Source: Planctomycetaceae bacterium (GTDB lineage Bacteria > Planctomycetota > Planctomycetia > Pirellulales > Pirellulaceae). Taken from it: DNA of 10,738 nt. Under the pieces are notes generated by a model, which saw only the letters and a list, made by a program, of their open reading frames with translations, was not told the origin of the DNA and did not search any database. The stretch is from NCBI GenBank assembly GCA_007129635.1, contig SKVE01000152.1:1-10738 (forward strand), read 5' to 3'. Below are positions 1 to 6,991 of the stretch, in pieces (position 1 is the first letter of the stretch; every line of letters begins with the position of its first letter). Position numbers and translations under genes: made by a program.

Positions 1-248
1 ATTTGATTCCTACAGCAGTGGTTCGAGTTAACGGCTGCTAACCCCGGGATCTCGGTCGCCACCGTTTAGACGGCCCCGCGATCAAGCGGTTCCAAAACTC
101 CCAGCGTCCTGTCTCAGCGAACTACTTCTATTGTAGAGACGTTCAGGAAATCGAACAAGAGAAACAATTTGAAAAAGGTATTTTCGGGTCATGTAGACAC
201 CGCCTAAACTGACCCCATCGGGAGAATCACCGCGACAGGCACGGTCGC
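1..248. other. Non-coding region upstream of the fdxA promoter
   Basis: I see no convincing open frame on either strand. The stretch holds small inverted repeats only: GGGTCA at 186-191 facing TGACCC at 210-215 (18 bases between the arms), CTAC at 122-125 facing GTAG at 133-136, and a CCGT/ACGG mini-stem around 62-73. None has a T-tract that would make it a convincing terminator. The left edge may be the downstream flank of a gene outside the window. Confidence 0.5.
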
Positions 249-277
249 TTGACAGTCGCTGACGTCAGCATTACATT
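249..277 (+). promoter_or_regulatory. Sigma-70-like promoter of fdxA with palindrome in spacer
   Basis: A perfect -35 box TTGACA (249-254) is followed after exactly 17 bases by TACATT (272-277), which matches TATAAT at four of six positions. Transcription would begin near 284, leaving a leader of about 58 bases before the fdxA start at 342. The spacer holds the perfect 12-base palindrome GCTGACGTCAGC (258-269), a position where a bound repressor would block RNA polymerase. The promoter call is by consensus matching; the operator role is inferred. Confidence 0.6.
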
Positions 278-295
278 TCCCGGTTGTTCAACGAA

Positions 296-312
296 GCGAA
301 AGTTGTTTTCGC
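296..312 (+). promoter_or_regulatory. Small hairpin in the fdxA leader
   Basis: GCGAAA (296-301) and TTTCGC (307-312) form a perfect 6-base-pair stem around the loop GTTGT. It lies inside the predicted fdxA leader, 13 bases before the Shine-Dalgarno core AAGGAG (326-331). It could affect mRNA stability or be a protein-binding inverted repeat. The structure is read directly; any function is a guess. Confidence 0.35.
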
Positions 313-341
313 GTAAGGTCTTAAGAAGGAGAATGTAGAAA

Positions 342-620
342 ATGACGCATGTTGTTGCCCAACCATGTGATAACTGCAAATACACGGACTGCGTCGTTGT
401 TTGCCCTGTCGAGTGTTTTTACGAGGGCGAAACGATGCTGTACATCCACCCGGACGAGTGTATCGATTGCGAGGCATGCGTTCCGGAGTGTCCGGTCGAG
501 GCGATTTTCCACGAGGACAACCTGCCAGAGGAGTGGGCTTCCTACCTGCAATTGAACGCCGAAATGTCGCTCAAGCTGCCGCAGATTACCGAAAAAAAAG
601 AGCCGCTGGCCGATGAGTGA
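342..620 (+). CDS. fdxA: 7Fe ferredoxin ([3Fe-4S][4Fe-4S]), FdxA type
   Basis: A 92-residue cytosolic low-potential electron carrier closely resembling Azotobacter vinelandii ferredoxin I. All nine cysteines of that family are present. By alignment, C9, C17 and C50 bind the [3Fe-4S] cluster, C21, C40, C43 and C46 bind the [4Fe-4S] cluster, and C12 and C25 are the two non-ligand cysteines. The stretches [17 protein letters not shown] and [20 protein letters not shown] are diagnostic, and the QLNAE...ITEKK(E/D)PL tail also matches. It is somewhat shorter than the roughly 106-residue Azotobacter protein, lacking the C-terminal extension. The start is set by a strong Shine-Dalgarno site, AAGGAG at 326-331, ten bases upstream. 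It has its own promoter and ends 29 bases from the convergent receptor gene, so it is probably monocistronic. The redox partner cannot be read from the neighbours. Confidence 0.95.
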   Translation: MTHVVAQPCDNCKYTDCVVVCPVECFYEGETMLYIHPDECIDCEACVPECPVEAIFHEDNLPEEWASYLQLNAEMSLKLPQITEKKEPLADE

Positions 621-649
621 TCGACGGGGGAACCCTGTTGGCCGGGTGC

Positions 650-2665
650 TTACCACGTGCCCCGTACACCGGCGACGGCCAGGATTCCGCCGGTGTCATA
701 ACCGGTGATCTGTTCGTAGTCTTTGTCCAGCAGGTTGTCGATCCGCGAAAACAACTGAATGCCTGGCGTTATCTGATAATATCCCGCCACGTTGACCAAC
801 GTGTACCCATGCAGGATCACGGTGCCGTCGCGGGAATCGGTGCGCGGCCCCACCAGCCATGCTGTGAGATCGATGAAGGCACGGGAATCCAGGAAATGGT
901 GGCTGATTCCAAGATTTCCCTTGTTACGCGGGCGGCGAACTAGCGGGGAGTTGGTCTCCAGATCCAGCGTATCGGTCCTGGTGTAGTTGGCCGTGATGAC
1001 GGTGTCTTCTGTCCAGTTCCATCGGCTGTTTACCTCGACGCCATGCGTGCGGGCCTGGCCGATATTCTCCAGCGTGAACGTGTTTAGATCGAACAGAATC
1101 AGATCCCGGATGTCGTTGCGAAAGTAGGTCACGTCGATCGACGCCTGATCGCAAAACATCTGCTGGCCAATCCCAACATCCCAGCCCTTGCTCCGTTCGG
1201 GCTGCAGGTCTACATTTCCAAACGGAAACAGACTCTCGGCTAACGACGGCGCTCGGAATCCGGTGCCGATCGTGCCGTGCAGCGAAGTGCCCGTTTCGTG
1301 GATCTGATACAGCGACGTCACGCGATAGGTGTCAGCCGAACCGGCCGTGTTCCATTGGTCCCAGCGAAATCCGACCGTATTGAACCAGCGGTCGCCCCAT
1401 TGCCATTGGTCCTCGACATAAATGCCTGACTTGTTCTGGGACGCCTCGGTAAACGGAGGAAATCCAAACGGGGCAAATGACGAGGCGCTTTCGTCCATGT
1501 AGTCGACTCCGACGACCAACAGATTGTTCTTGGTCAGTTGCAGATTGGTCTGCCAGTCGAAGAACAGTGTCTGGCCACCGAACTTGGTCGGGAACATATC
1601 ATCAGTATCTTCTCGGTCGAAATCGGTCACGTGGTAGGCGAACTTGGTCTCGATCAAATCATCGACCAGTCGCCACGTGGTCTGTACGCGGGTGAACAAC
1701 TGCTGGGTAAAATACAGACGGAACAGGTCGTCGGTTGGCGGCTGGCCCAAACCGAACGAAGCGTCGTCCAGTTCGGCCCGCGAATCGATCCAGCGGACCA
1801 CCCAATCGACTTCGAAGTTATCGCTGGGGGTCCATCCGAAACGACTGGAGACGGTTCCCAGCCGAAAGCCGTCGGGTTCGGTATTTCCCAGTCGTCGAGC
1901 AGCCGCCGAGAAGCCGTCGGTATGGTAGTACGAGCCGCCGACTGAGTAGTGATAAAGATCGGTGCCTCCACTGGCCCGGATGCCTTCTCGATGAGTGCCG
2001 TAGTTGCCGCCTTCGCCGAATGCTTGGATCTGCAATGGCCCTTCGCCTCGTCGAGTCACGATGCTGACCACGCCGCCGATCGCGTCGGTGCCGTACAGGG
2101 TGCTCTGCGGCCCTCGTACGATCTCGATCCGCTCGATCTCGTCGAGCGCCAAGGCCGAGATAGCGAACGAGCGGCTGGCATTACTGGGATCGTTCATCGG
2201 GATGCCGTCCAGCAGCACCTTGGTATGTTGGGAATTGGTGCCGCGCAAAAACACCGAGGTCTGGCCGCCTACCGGTCCCGCTCGGACCACATCCACCCCA
2301 GGGACGTTTCGCAAGGCTTCGGCGACCATGGCAAAGTTTTGGTCCTGCAACTGCTGGCCAGAGATGACGGTCGTGGAACTGGCGACTTGCTGCAGTGGTC
2401 GAGGGGTCCGAGTCGCTGCCGATACTTCCTGCTGCCGGAATTGGGCCTCGACCGTCGTCTCCGGTAGTTCCGTAATCCCAGGCGGGAAAAAGTCGGCGGA
2501 ATCGAACGACTCGTCCGATGATGCGTCCGCCGGTTCTGCCGGCGATTCCGAATCTTGCATGCGAAGGTTCACCTGGGCTGCTGCCGGTGCAAGCAACAGA
2601 AGACCAAGACAAATCGATAGCATGGCAGGCTTCCAAGCAAGCATCAGGTCGTAGCCCTTCCGCAT
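650..2665 (-). CDS. btuB: TonB-dependent outer-membrane receptor, BtuB-like
   Basis: An outer-membrane transporter of up to 671 residues that would import a scarce ligand using TonB-ExbBD energy. It has a signal peptide (hydrophobic core about 14-29, cleavage near AAA-Q31), an acidic linker (about 37-60), a TonB-box-like ETTVEA (69-74), a plug domain (about 95-206, with NVPGVDVVR, FLRGTNS, VLLDGIPMND and VRGPQSTLYGTDAIGGVV) and a 22-strand-type barrel to the end. The barrel contains the typical GTGFRAPSLAESLF and DLQPERSKGWDVG motifs and ends in an aromatic residue (W671). The plug resembles the BtuB cobalamin receptor, but no cobalamin ABC transporter or B12 gene is nearby, so the substrate is inferred. 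Start uncertain: the first ATG (2665) has no ribosome site, whereas the in-frame ATG at 2644 has GGAAGGG ten bases ahead and still gives a full signal peptide (664 residues). Confidence 0.88.
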   Translation of the reverse strand: MRKGYDLMLAWKPAMLSICLGLLLLAPAAAQVNLRMQDSESPAEPADASSDESFDSADFFPPGITELPETTVEAQFRQQEVSAATRTPRPLQQVASSTTVISGQQLQDQNFAMVAEALRNVPGVDVVRAGPVGGQTSVFLRGTNSQHTKVLLDGIPMNDPSNASRSFAISALALDEIERIEIVRGPQSTLYGTDAIGGVVSIVTRRGEGPLQIQAFGEGGNYGTHREGIRASGGTDLYHYSVGGSYYHTDGFSAAARRLGNTEPDGFRLGTVSSRFGWTPSDNFEVDWVVRWIDSRAELDDASFGLGQPPTDDLFRLYFTQQLFTRVQTTWRLVDDLIETKFAYHVTDFDREDTDDMFPTKFGGQTLFFDWQTNLQLTKNNLLVVGVDYMDESASSFAPFGFPPFTEASQNKSGIYVEDQWQWGDRWFNTVGFRWDQWNTAGSADTYRVTSLYQIHETGTSLHGTIGTGFRAPSLAESLFPFGNVDLQPERSKGWDVGIGQQMFCDQASIDVTYFRNDIRDLILFDLNTFTLENIGQARTHGVEVNSRWNWTEDTVITANYTRTDTLDLETNSPLVRRPRNKGNLGISHHFLDSRAFIDLTAWLVGPRTDSRDGTVILHGYTLVNVAGYYQITPGIQLFSRIDNLLDKDYEQITGYDTGGILAVAGVRGTW

Positions 2666-2715
2666 TTAGGGGACCGAAACCGTGGCACGGATGGTGATCA
2701 TCAGGCGAAATGTAC

Positions 2716-2740
2716 CGGTTCTATCGGTTCTTCGGATCCT
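2716..2740. repeat. Tandem heptamer direct repeats in the divergent intergenic region
   Basis: CGGTTCT occurs at 2716-2722 and 2725-2731, with a degenerate third copy CGGATCC at 2734-2740, giving a 9-base period. A related AGGTTCT lies at 2790-2796. The array sits 50-75 bases upstream of the receptor start and 107-131 bases upstream of the metallopeptidase start, where a shared transcription factor could bind. No clear -35/-10 pair was found for either gene. Confidence 0.35.
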
Positions 2741-2846
2741 ACGCATTGCGATGTTTTCCAACTGCCCCTTCAAACCATACAATCGGTATAGGTTCTCAAC
2801 CGTTCCCAAATTCATGACATGTTTATGGCGAAACCGGATCGATATC

Positions 2847-4331
2847 ATGGCGAATCGAGGCAAAGTATTAGGCAAATCGTCGTCCTGGATCGCGGCAGGG
2901 TTGCTGCTGGCATCCTTCGCGCCGGCCGCCGATCCCGATCAGACGTCGTCGGATACACGTACCGGCCGATCATCCGCTTCCGTTTCCGATGCATCGGACG
3001 ATCAAGCGATCGGCGACTGGCAACTGGAGACGGTCCAGCGCGACGATGGTACCGTTCACCAGGGGCTGATCCTGGCAGAACGTGAGGAGGAAATCGAGTT
3101 GTTCGAGATCCTGCGTCCCCCCGGGAAACCCATGTTTGCGGTCATCCGGCCACTAAGAAACGACCAGATCGCAAAAATTCAGCGTTTGGAGTCCGAGCCG
3201 CGTCAGCGGCTGATCGCGCAGGTAGACGGCTTTCGTCGCCGAGCGCTGATCGAGGCCGGAAGTATGGAGGATATCGAACTGCGACAGGATTCGGTCGAGG
3301 ACGCGACTCGCTGGATCTACGACGGCAACTGGTTTCGATTGGAAAGCACCACCGACGAAAATCTGACTCGCCGCAGCATCGTACGGATCGAGCAGATTTT
3401 TCGCGCCTACCGACTCGTCCTGCCGCCACGGATCACGTCCTCAGACGATCTGTTGATCGAGTTGTACGGTTCCATGGAACAGTACCGGCGCCAGGTCGAT
3501 CGATCGGGGCTGCAGATCGTTCATCCGGCGTTCTTTTCCGCAGCGGAAAATCGCATCGTCGCAGGCAGCGATCTGAATGCCTACGCCGAACGACTGGCCA
3601 GCGCCCGCGAGCATCATGGCCAGGTACGACAGAAGTACCGCCAGTTGCATCAGACTTTTCCCGCCAGATTGGCTTCGGTGCTGGACGAATTGCGCAGCCA
3701 CGGTTACTCGGAAGCCGAGATCGAATTGGAATCACGACTTCGTCGATCGCTGTGGCAGCGGGATTACGATACGGCCTTGGCCCGCATCGATTCGGTCGAA
3801 CGACAGAATCAGGCCCGCTTCGCCGAGGTGACTCGGCAGATGTTTTCGATGCTGTATCATGAAGCCTTTCATGCCTACGTCCAGAACGCTGTCTACCCCG
3901 ATCCTCAGCAGCGATTGCCTCGCTGGTTGGACGAGGGACTGGCGCAGATTTTCGAGACCGCCCAACTGGACGGTGACACCTTGCGGATCGATGCACCGGA
4001 CCCCGTGCGATTGCGCTACCTGCAACGTGATTTGGCCGGCGAGCAACCGATGGCGATCGCCCAACTGCTGGACGCGGCCGACGACCAGTTTTTGGACAGC
4101 ACCGGCGCCGAGACGGCTCGGCGTCTGTACCTCTACGCCTGGGGACTGGCCTACTACCTGACCTACGAGCAAAATCTGCTGGATGTCCAGCGGCTGGATC
4201 GATACGTCGCCAACCCGGACCGCCTGGGCTCGGTCGCCCGCTTTACGCAGTGGATCGATGTGCCGTTACCGCGTTTTGAAGCCGCGTGGCGAAACGCCAT
4301 GCTGGACCTGAAACCTTACGTGGCGCCCTGA
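2847..4331 (+). CDS. Secreted DUF1570 / peptidase-MA-like zinc metallopeptidase
   Basis: A 494-residue exported protein, probably a zinc peptidase acting outside the cytosol. The C-terminal half carries the gluzincin signature: HEAFH at 338-342 (zinc ligands H338 and H342, catalytic E339) and, 18 residues after WLDEGLA begins at W360, the family context continues with QIFE; E363 is the likely third zinc ligand. This HExxH...EG(L/A)A layout is that of the peptidase-MA-like clan, and the overall form matches DUF1570 proteins common in planctomycetes. The N-terminal half (about 50-320) is charged, helix-rich and of unknown role. The start at 2847 was chosen because it gives a clean signal peptide (MANRGK, hydrophobic stretch, cleavage near APAA); the frame is open back to 2682 but that extension has no signal-like sequence. 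A weak GGA lies nine bases upstream. Substrate unknown. Confidence 0.8.
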   Translation: MANRGKVLGKSSSWIAAGLLLASFAPAADPDQTSSDTRTGRSSASVSDASDDQAIGDWQLETVQRDDGTVHQGLILAEREEEIELFEILRPPGKPMFAVIRPLRNDQIAKIQRLESEPRQRLIAQVDGFRRRALIEAGSMEDIELRQDSVEDATRWIYDGNWFRLESTTDENLTRRSIVRIEQIFRAYRLVLPPRITSSDDLLIELYGSMEQYRRQVDRSGLQIVHPAFFSAAENRIVAGSDLNAYAERLASAREHHGQVRQKYRQLHQTFPARLASVLDELRSHGYSEAEIELESRLRRSLWQRDYDTALARIDSVERQNQARFAEVTRQMFSMLYHEAFHAYVQNAVYPDPQQRLPRWLDEGLAQIFETAQLDGDTLRIDAPDPVRLRYLQRDLAGEQPMAIAQLLDAADDQFLDSTGAETARRLYLYAWGLAYYLTYEQNLLDVQRLDRYVANPDRLGSVARFTQWIDVPLPRFEAAWRNAMLDLKPYVAP

Positions 4332-4349
4332 ATGCCTTCCACCATCTTT

Positions 4350-4407
4350 TGGGAAGCCACAACGCGAACTTGGTTCCCATCGACGCGGTCCTCCCGCGGC
4401 CCTGTTT
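4350..4407 (+). terminator. Possible terminator hairpins after the metallopeptidase gene
   Basis: Two hairpins lie in the 153-base gap before mtnA. The first pairs TGGGAA (4350-4355) with TTCCCA (4374-4379), continuing as CCA/TGG after a one-base bulge. The second is the all-GC stem CGCGG/CCGCG (4384-4388 with 4394-4398, five-base loop), followed six bases later by TTTT. Neither has a long T-tract, so this is a weak candidate; the structures may instead protect the mRNA 3' end. Confidence 0.3.
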
Positions 4408-4484
4408 TCGAGTCGTGCCTCGTTCGCTAAGCTCTTGGTTTCGATGACAGTCGTTTCCTTTTTTGACATGATGGGCAATAAGGT

Positions 4485-5570
4485 ATGAACGCCAGCGCAG
4501 CTCCGCAAACCTTGCGATGGATCGGTGACAGTGGCACGGGTTATCTGCAGATGATCGATCAGACGCTGCTGCCGAATCAGCTTCAATGGTTGGATTGTCG
4601 CGATGTCTCGGCGGTGTGGGAGGCGATTCGTGCGCTTCGCGTTCGCGGAGCGCCAGCGATCGGAATCGCGGCGGCGTACGGCGTCTGTTTGGGACTGCAA
4701 CCGCTGCCGCTGGCCGATCCGGAACGATTTCTTGTCGAACTGGATCAAGTGATCGACTACTTGGCAGGCAGTCGGCCGACGGCCGTCAATCTGTTCTGGG
4801 CACTGCGGCGTCTGCGCCATGTCGGCGCGGACGTTGCCGCCAGGTCCGCGCCGACCGAATGGTTGCCCGCGTTGTTGGCGGAAGCACGGACGATCCACGA
4901 GGAAGATCGAGCCATGTGCCATGCGATCGGACGCTACGGTGCCACGCTGCTGGCTGACGGAGCCAGCGTATTGACCCATTGCAACGCCGGTGGCCTGGCC
5001 ACAGCCGAATACGGGACCGCGCTGGCCGTCTTCTTCACGGCTCAGGATCAAGGCAAACGTCTGCACGTGTTCGTCGACGAGACGCGTCCGTTGCTGCAAG
5101 GGGCTCGATTGACCGCTTGGGAACTGATGCAACGTGCAATCCCCTGCACGTTGATCTGCGACTCGATGGCGGGCCAGGTCATGCGCGAGGGTCGCGTCCA
5201 GGCGGTGATCACGGGCGCGGACCGCATCGCTGCCAACGGGGATACCGCCAATAAGATCGGTACCTACTCGCTGGCCGTCCTGGCCCAGGCGCACGGCATC
5301 CCGTTCTATGTAGCGGCGCCGACCAGCACCTTCGATCTGTCGATCGACAGCGGCGATCAGATCCCGATCGAACAGCGCGCCGCCGAGGAGATCACGGCCG
5401 GTTTTGGGCGCCTTACCGCCCCCGAAGGCGTTCCGGTCTACAACCCGGCCTTCGACGTCACACCAGCGCGATATATCCACTCGATCATCACCGAACGAGG
5501 CCTGATCTCGCCGGTCGACACGCTGCAAATCCAAGCCATCGTCGGTTCCGATCAAGCAAACGCTCGTTAG
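4485..5570 (+). CDS. mtnA: Methylthioribose-1-phosphate isomerase
   Basis: A 361-residue cytosolic enzyme converting 5-methylthioribose 1-phosphate to 5-methylthioribulose 1-phosphate in the methionine salvage pathway. It belongs to the eIF2B-alpha-like fold. Conserved blocks are seen in order: RVRGAPAIGIAAAYG near the N-terminus, THCNAGGLAT with catalytic C166, VDETRPLLQGARLTAWEL, and ITGADRIAANGDTANKIGTY with catalytic D246. The 80-residue spacing of C166 and D246 equals that of C160 and D240 in the Bacillus subtilis enzyme. PFYVAAP and the C-terminal YNPAFDVTP block are also typical, and the length is normal. The GADRI...NGD wording supports MtnA over regulatory eIF2B subunits. The start has only a weak ribosome site (GGG nine bases upstream; an AAGG is too close). 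No other salvage gene is in the window, so it appears to be an orphan of its pathway here. Confidence 0.93.
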   Translation: MNASAAPQTLRWIGDSGTGYLQMIDQTLLPNQLQWLDCRDVSAVWEAIRALRVRGAPAIGIAAAYGVCLGLQPLPLADPERFLVELDQVIDYLAGSRPTAVNLFWALRRLRHVGADVAARSAPTEWLPALLAEARTIHEEDRAMCHAIGRYGATLLADGASVLTHCNAGGLATAEYGTALAVFFTAQDQGKRLHVFVDETRPLLQGARLTAWELMQRAIPCTLICDSMAGQVMREGRVQAVITGADRIAANGDTANKIGTYSLAVLAQAHGIPFYVAAPTSTFDLSIDSGDQIPIEQRAAEEITAGFGRLTAPEGVPVYNPAFDVTPARYIHSIITERGLISPVDTLQIQAIVGSDQANAR

Positions 5571-5588
5571 GCGAGCCCTCGCGGCGGG

Positions 5589-5617
5589 TTGACACCTGAA
5601 TCGACGCCGCTTAGCAT
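5589..5617 (+). promoter_or_regulatory. Sigma-70-like promoter of the Gfo/Idh/MocA gene
   Basis: TTGACA (5589-5594) and TAGCAT (5612-5617, four of six matches to TATAAT) are separated by 17 bases. Transcription would begin near 5624, about 88 bases before the GTG start at 5712. The promoter lies inside the longer open frame that begins at 5589, which argues that the extra 41 codons are not translated. Confidence 0.5.
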
Positions 5618-5697
5618 CAGCGCAGGAAACGCCGCGGCAGGGGGTGGATGGCGCCATCTTCCAAGTGCCCAGCGGTGTGTGCCGGGAATCCCTTTCC

Positions 5698-5703
5698 AAG
5701 GAG
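5698..5703 (+). promoter_or_regulatory. Shine-Dalgarno site fixing the GTG start at 5712
   Basis: AAGGAG lies eight bases before GTG at 5712. It selects this non-ATG start over the upstream in-frame start at 5589, and the resulting N-terminus begins directly with a twin-arginine signal. Confidence 0.75.
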
Positions 5704-5711
5704 ACAGATTC

Positions 5712-6935
5712 GTGAAATCGCAAGCATCAGACATTAGTCGCCGGCAGTTTTTGGGAACCGCAGCAGTGGGTGTGGCCAGCGCGACGATCGTGCCGCGCAA
5801 GGTACTGGGGCGCGGGGAAACCCCGCCCAGCGAAGAGTTTGGCGGGGCCTTGATCGGCTGCGGAGGCCGCGGCCGAGGCACCTTTAACTCCATGGGTGAT
5901 GGTATCCGTCTGTTGGCCGAATGCGATGTACGTTTTGTCGACCGCGCCGACAATAAGAAGATCTACACGGATTATCGGCGAGTGTTGGAGCGAAAGGATA
6001 TCGATGTGGTGGCCATCGCCACGCCGCCCGGTTGGCACGCGCTGATGTCGGTGGCCGCGATGGCTGCGGGCAAGGACGTGATGTGCGAGAAACCGATGAC
6101 TCGCTTCATCTCCGAAGGTCGAGCGGTCGCCGAGGCGGAAAAGCGTTACGGTCGAATCTTCCAGATCTGTACCTTCGGACGCTTCGGTGGAAACCAGCGT
6201 CTGCGGAAGATCTTCGAAAGCGGGTTGTTGGACAAGTGCGATACGGTTCGCATCCTGCGCGGCGGGGTCAAGGTGAAACAGTGGAGCGGTCGAGTGGTGT
6301 TCGACGTGCGTGCGGTGCCCGACAATCTGGATTGGGAAATGTACTGTGGTCCGGCACCCCTTCGCCCCTACCACCCGCATCGATTCGGTGGCACGCATCG
6401 CGGTTATTGGGATTATGAAGGAGGCGGATTGGCCGATATGGCCAACCATCATCTGGATCGGCCTGCCTACGAATACGGTCGCGATCTGACCGCGCCCGTC
6501 GAAATCATCCCGCACGCGCCGGTCGCTCACCCCGAGGCCTGTGGTATGTGGGGTTGGTGTGAATTGAAGTATGCCGATGGCTTCACGTTGGTGTTGGACA
6601 GCGGCGAATGGGGACCTGCCTACGATCGACTGCAAGAAAAGAACACCAGCGAACGCGATCTCTTGAATATGCTTAGCGAGCAGGATCGGCAGAAGCTGGA
6701 TGAGATGCCCGATCCCGAGCCGTTGGTCCGTTTTGCCGAAGCCATCCGCACCCGGAAGCAGGCTGGCGGTAATGCCGAAGTCACCCAGCGCGTGGCAACC
6801 ATCTATCACCTGGCGAACGTTGCATTCCGCTGTAACCGGCCGTTGAAATTCGATCCGGTCACCGAGCGGATTGTCGGCGATGATGAAGCGGATCGTCTGG
6901 TGAACCAGCCGATGCGTGCTCCCTGGGTCCTGTAG
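5712..6935 (+). CDS. Tat-exported Gfo/Idh/MocA family oxidoreductase
   Basis: A 407-residue NAD(P)-dependent sugar or polyol dehydrogenase-like protein. It starts at GTG 5712 with a twin-arginine signal, S9-R-R-Q-F-L14, followed by a small hydrophobic stretch, so it should be exported folded with its cofactor bound. The N-terminal Rossmann fold shows G49-C-G51-G-R-G54. The family signature C-E126-K127-P128 follows, with K127 the usual catalytic or cofactor-contacting lysine. The C-terminal domain contains D242-M-A-N-H246-H-L-D249, matching the DxxxHxxD active-site pattern. Long sets of such Tat-exported paralogues are typical of planctomycetes and are often linked to carbohydrate breakdown; the substrate cannot be deduced. 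It has its own promoter and probably shares a transcript with the HEAT-repeat gene 56 bases downstream, since no terminator lies between them. Confidence 0.88.
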   Translation: MKSQASDISRRQFLGTAAVGVASATIVPRKVLGRGETPPSEEFGGALIGCGGRGRGTFNSMGDGIRLLAECDVRFVDRADNKKIYTDYRRVLERKDIDVVAIATPPGWHALMSVAAMAAGKDVMCEKPMTRFISEGRAVAEAEKRYGRIFQICTFGRFGGNQRLRKIFESGLLDKCDTVRILRGGVKVKQWSGRVVFDVRAVPDNLDWEMYCGPAPLRPYHPHRFGGTHRGYWDYEGGGLADMANHHLDRPAYEYGRDLTAPVEIIPHAPVAHPEACGMWGWCELKYADGFTLVLDSGEWGPAYDRLQEKNTSERDLLNMLSEQDRQKLDEMPDPEPLVRFAEAIRTRKQAGGNAEVTQRVATIYHLANVAFRCNRPLKFDPVTERIVGDDEADRLVNQPMRAPWVL

Positions 6936-6991
6936 ATCATTGAACACACCTTCACCAACCATTCCACACCCCCGACCAAAGGAAACCGATC

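Noticed and set aside
621..665. Terminator between fdxA and the receptor (ACGGGG at 624-629 with CCCCGT at 660-665, ACCC/GGGT inside)
   Set aside because: The stems are short with a large loop, extend into the receptor coding sequence, and no T-tract follows on either strand.
4463..4468. TTGACA directly upstream of mtnA as a -35 box
   Set aside because: A -10 box 17 bases on would fall inside the mtnA start codon region, leaving no leader, and no TATAAT-like hexamer is there.
5589..5711. N-terminal extension of the dehydrogenase from the upstream start
   Set aside because: It overlaps a TTGACA-17-TAGCAT promoter and would bury the Tat signal 41 residues inside; the GTG at 5712 has a strong Shine-Dalgarno site.
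4266..5723. 485-codon open frame on the minus strand opposite mtnA
   Set aside because: It is the complement shadow of a clearly conserved gene in GC-rich sequence; its protein has low-complexity Arg/Gln/Asp-rich character, no domain, and no ribosome site.
5727..6962. 411-codon open frame on the minus strand opposite the Gfo/Idh/MocA gene
   Set aside because: The plus strand carries family motifs (Rossmann glycines, EKP, DxxxHxxD) along its whole length; the antisense product resembles no protein family.
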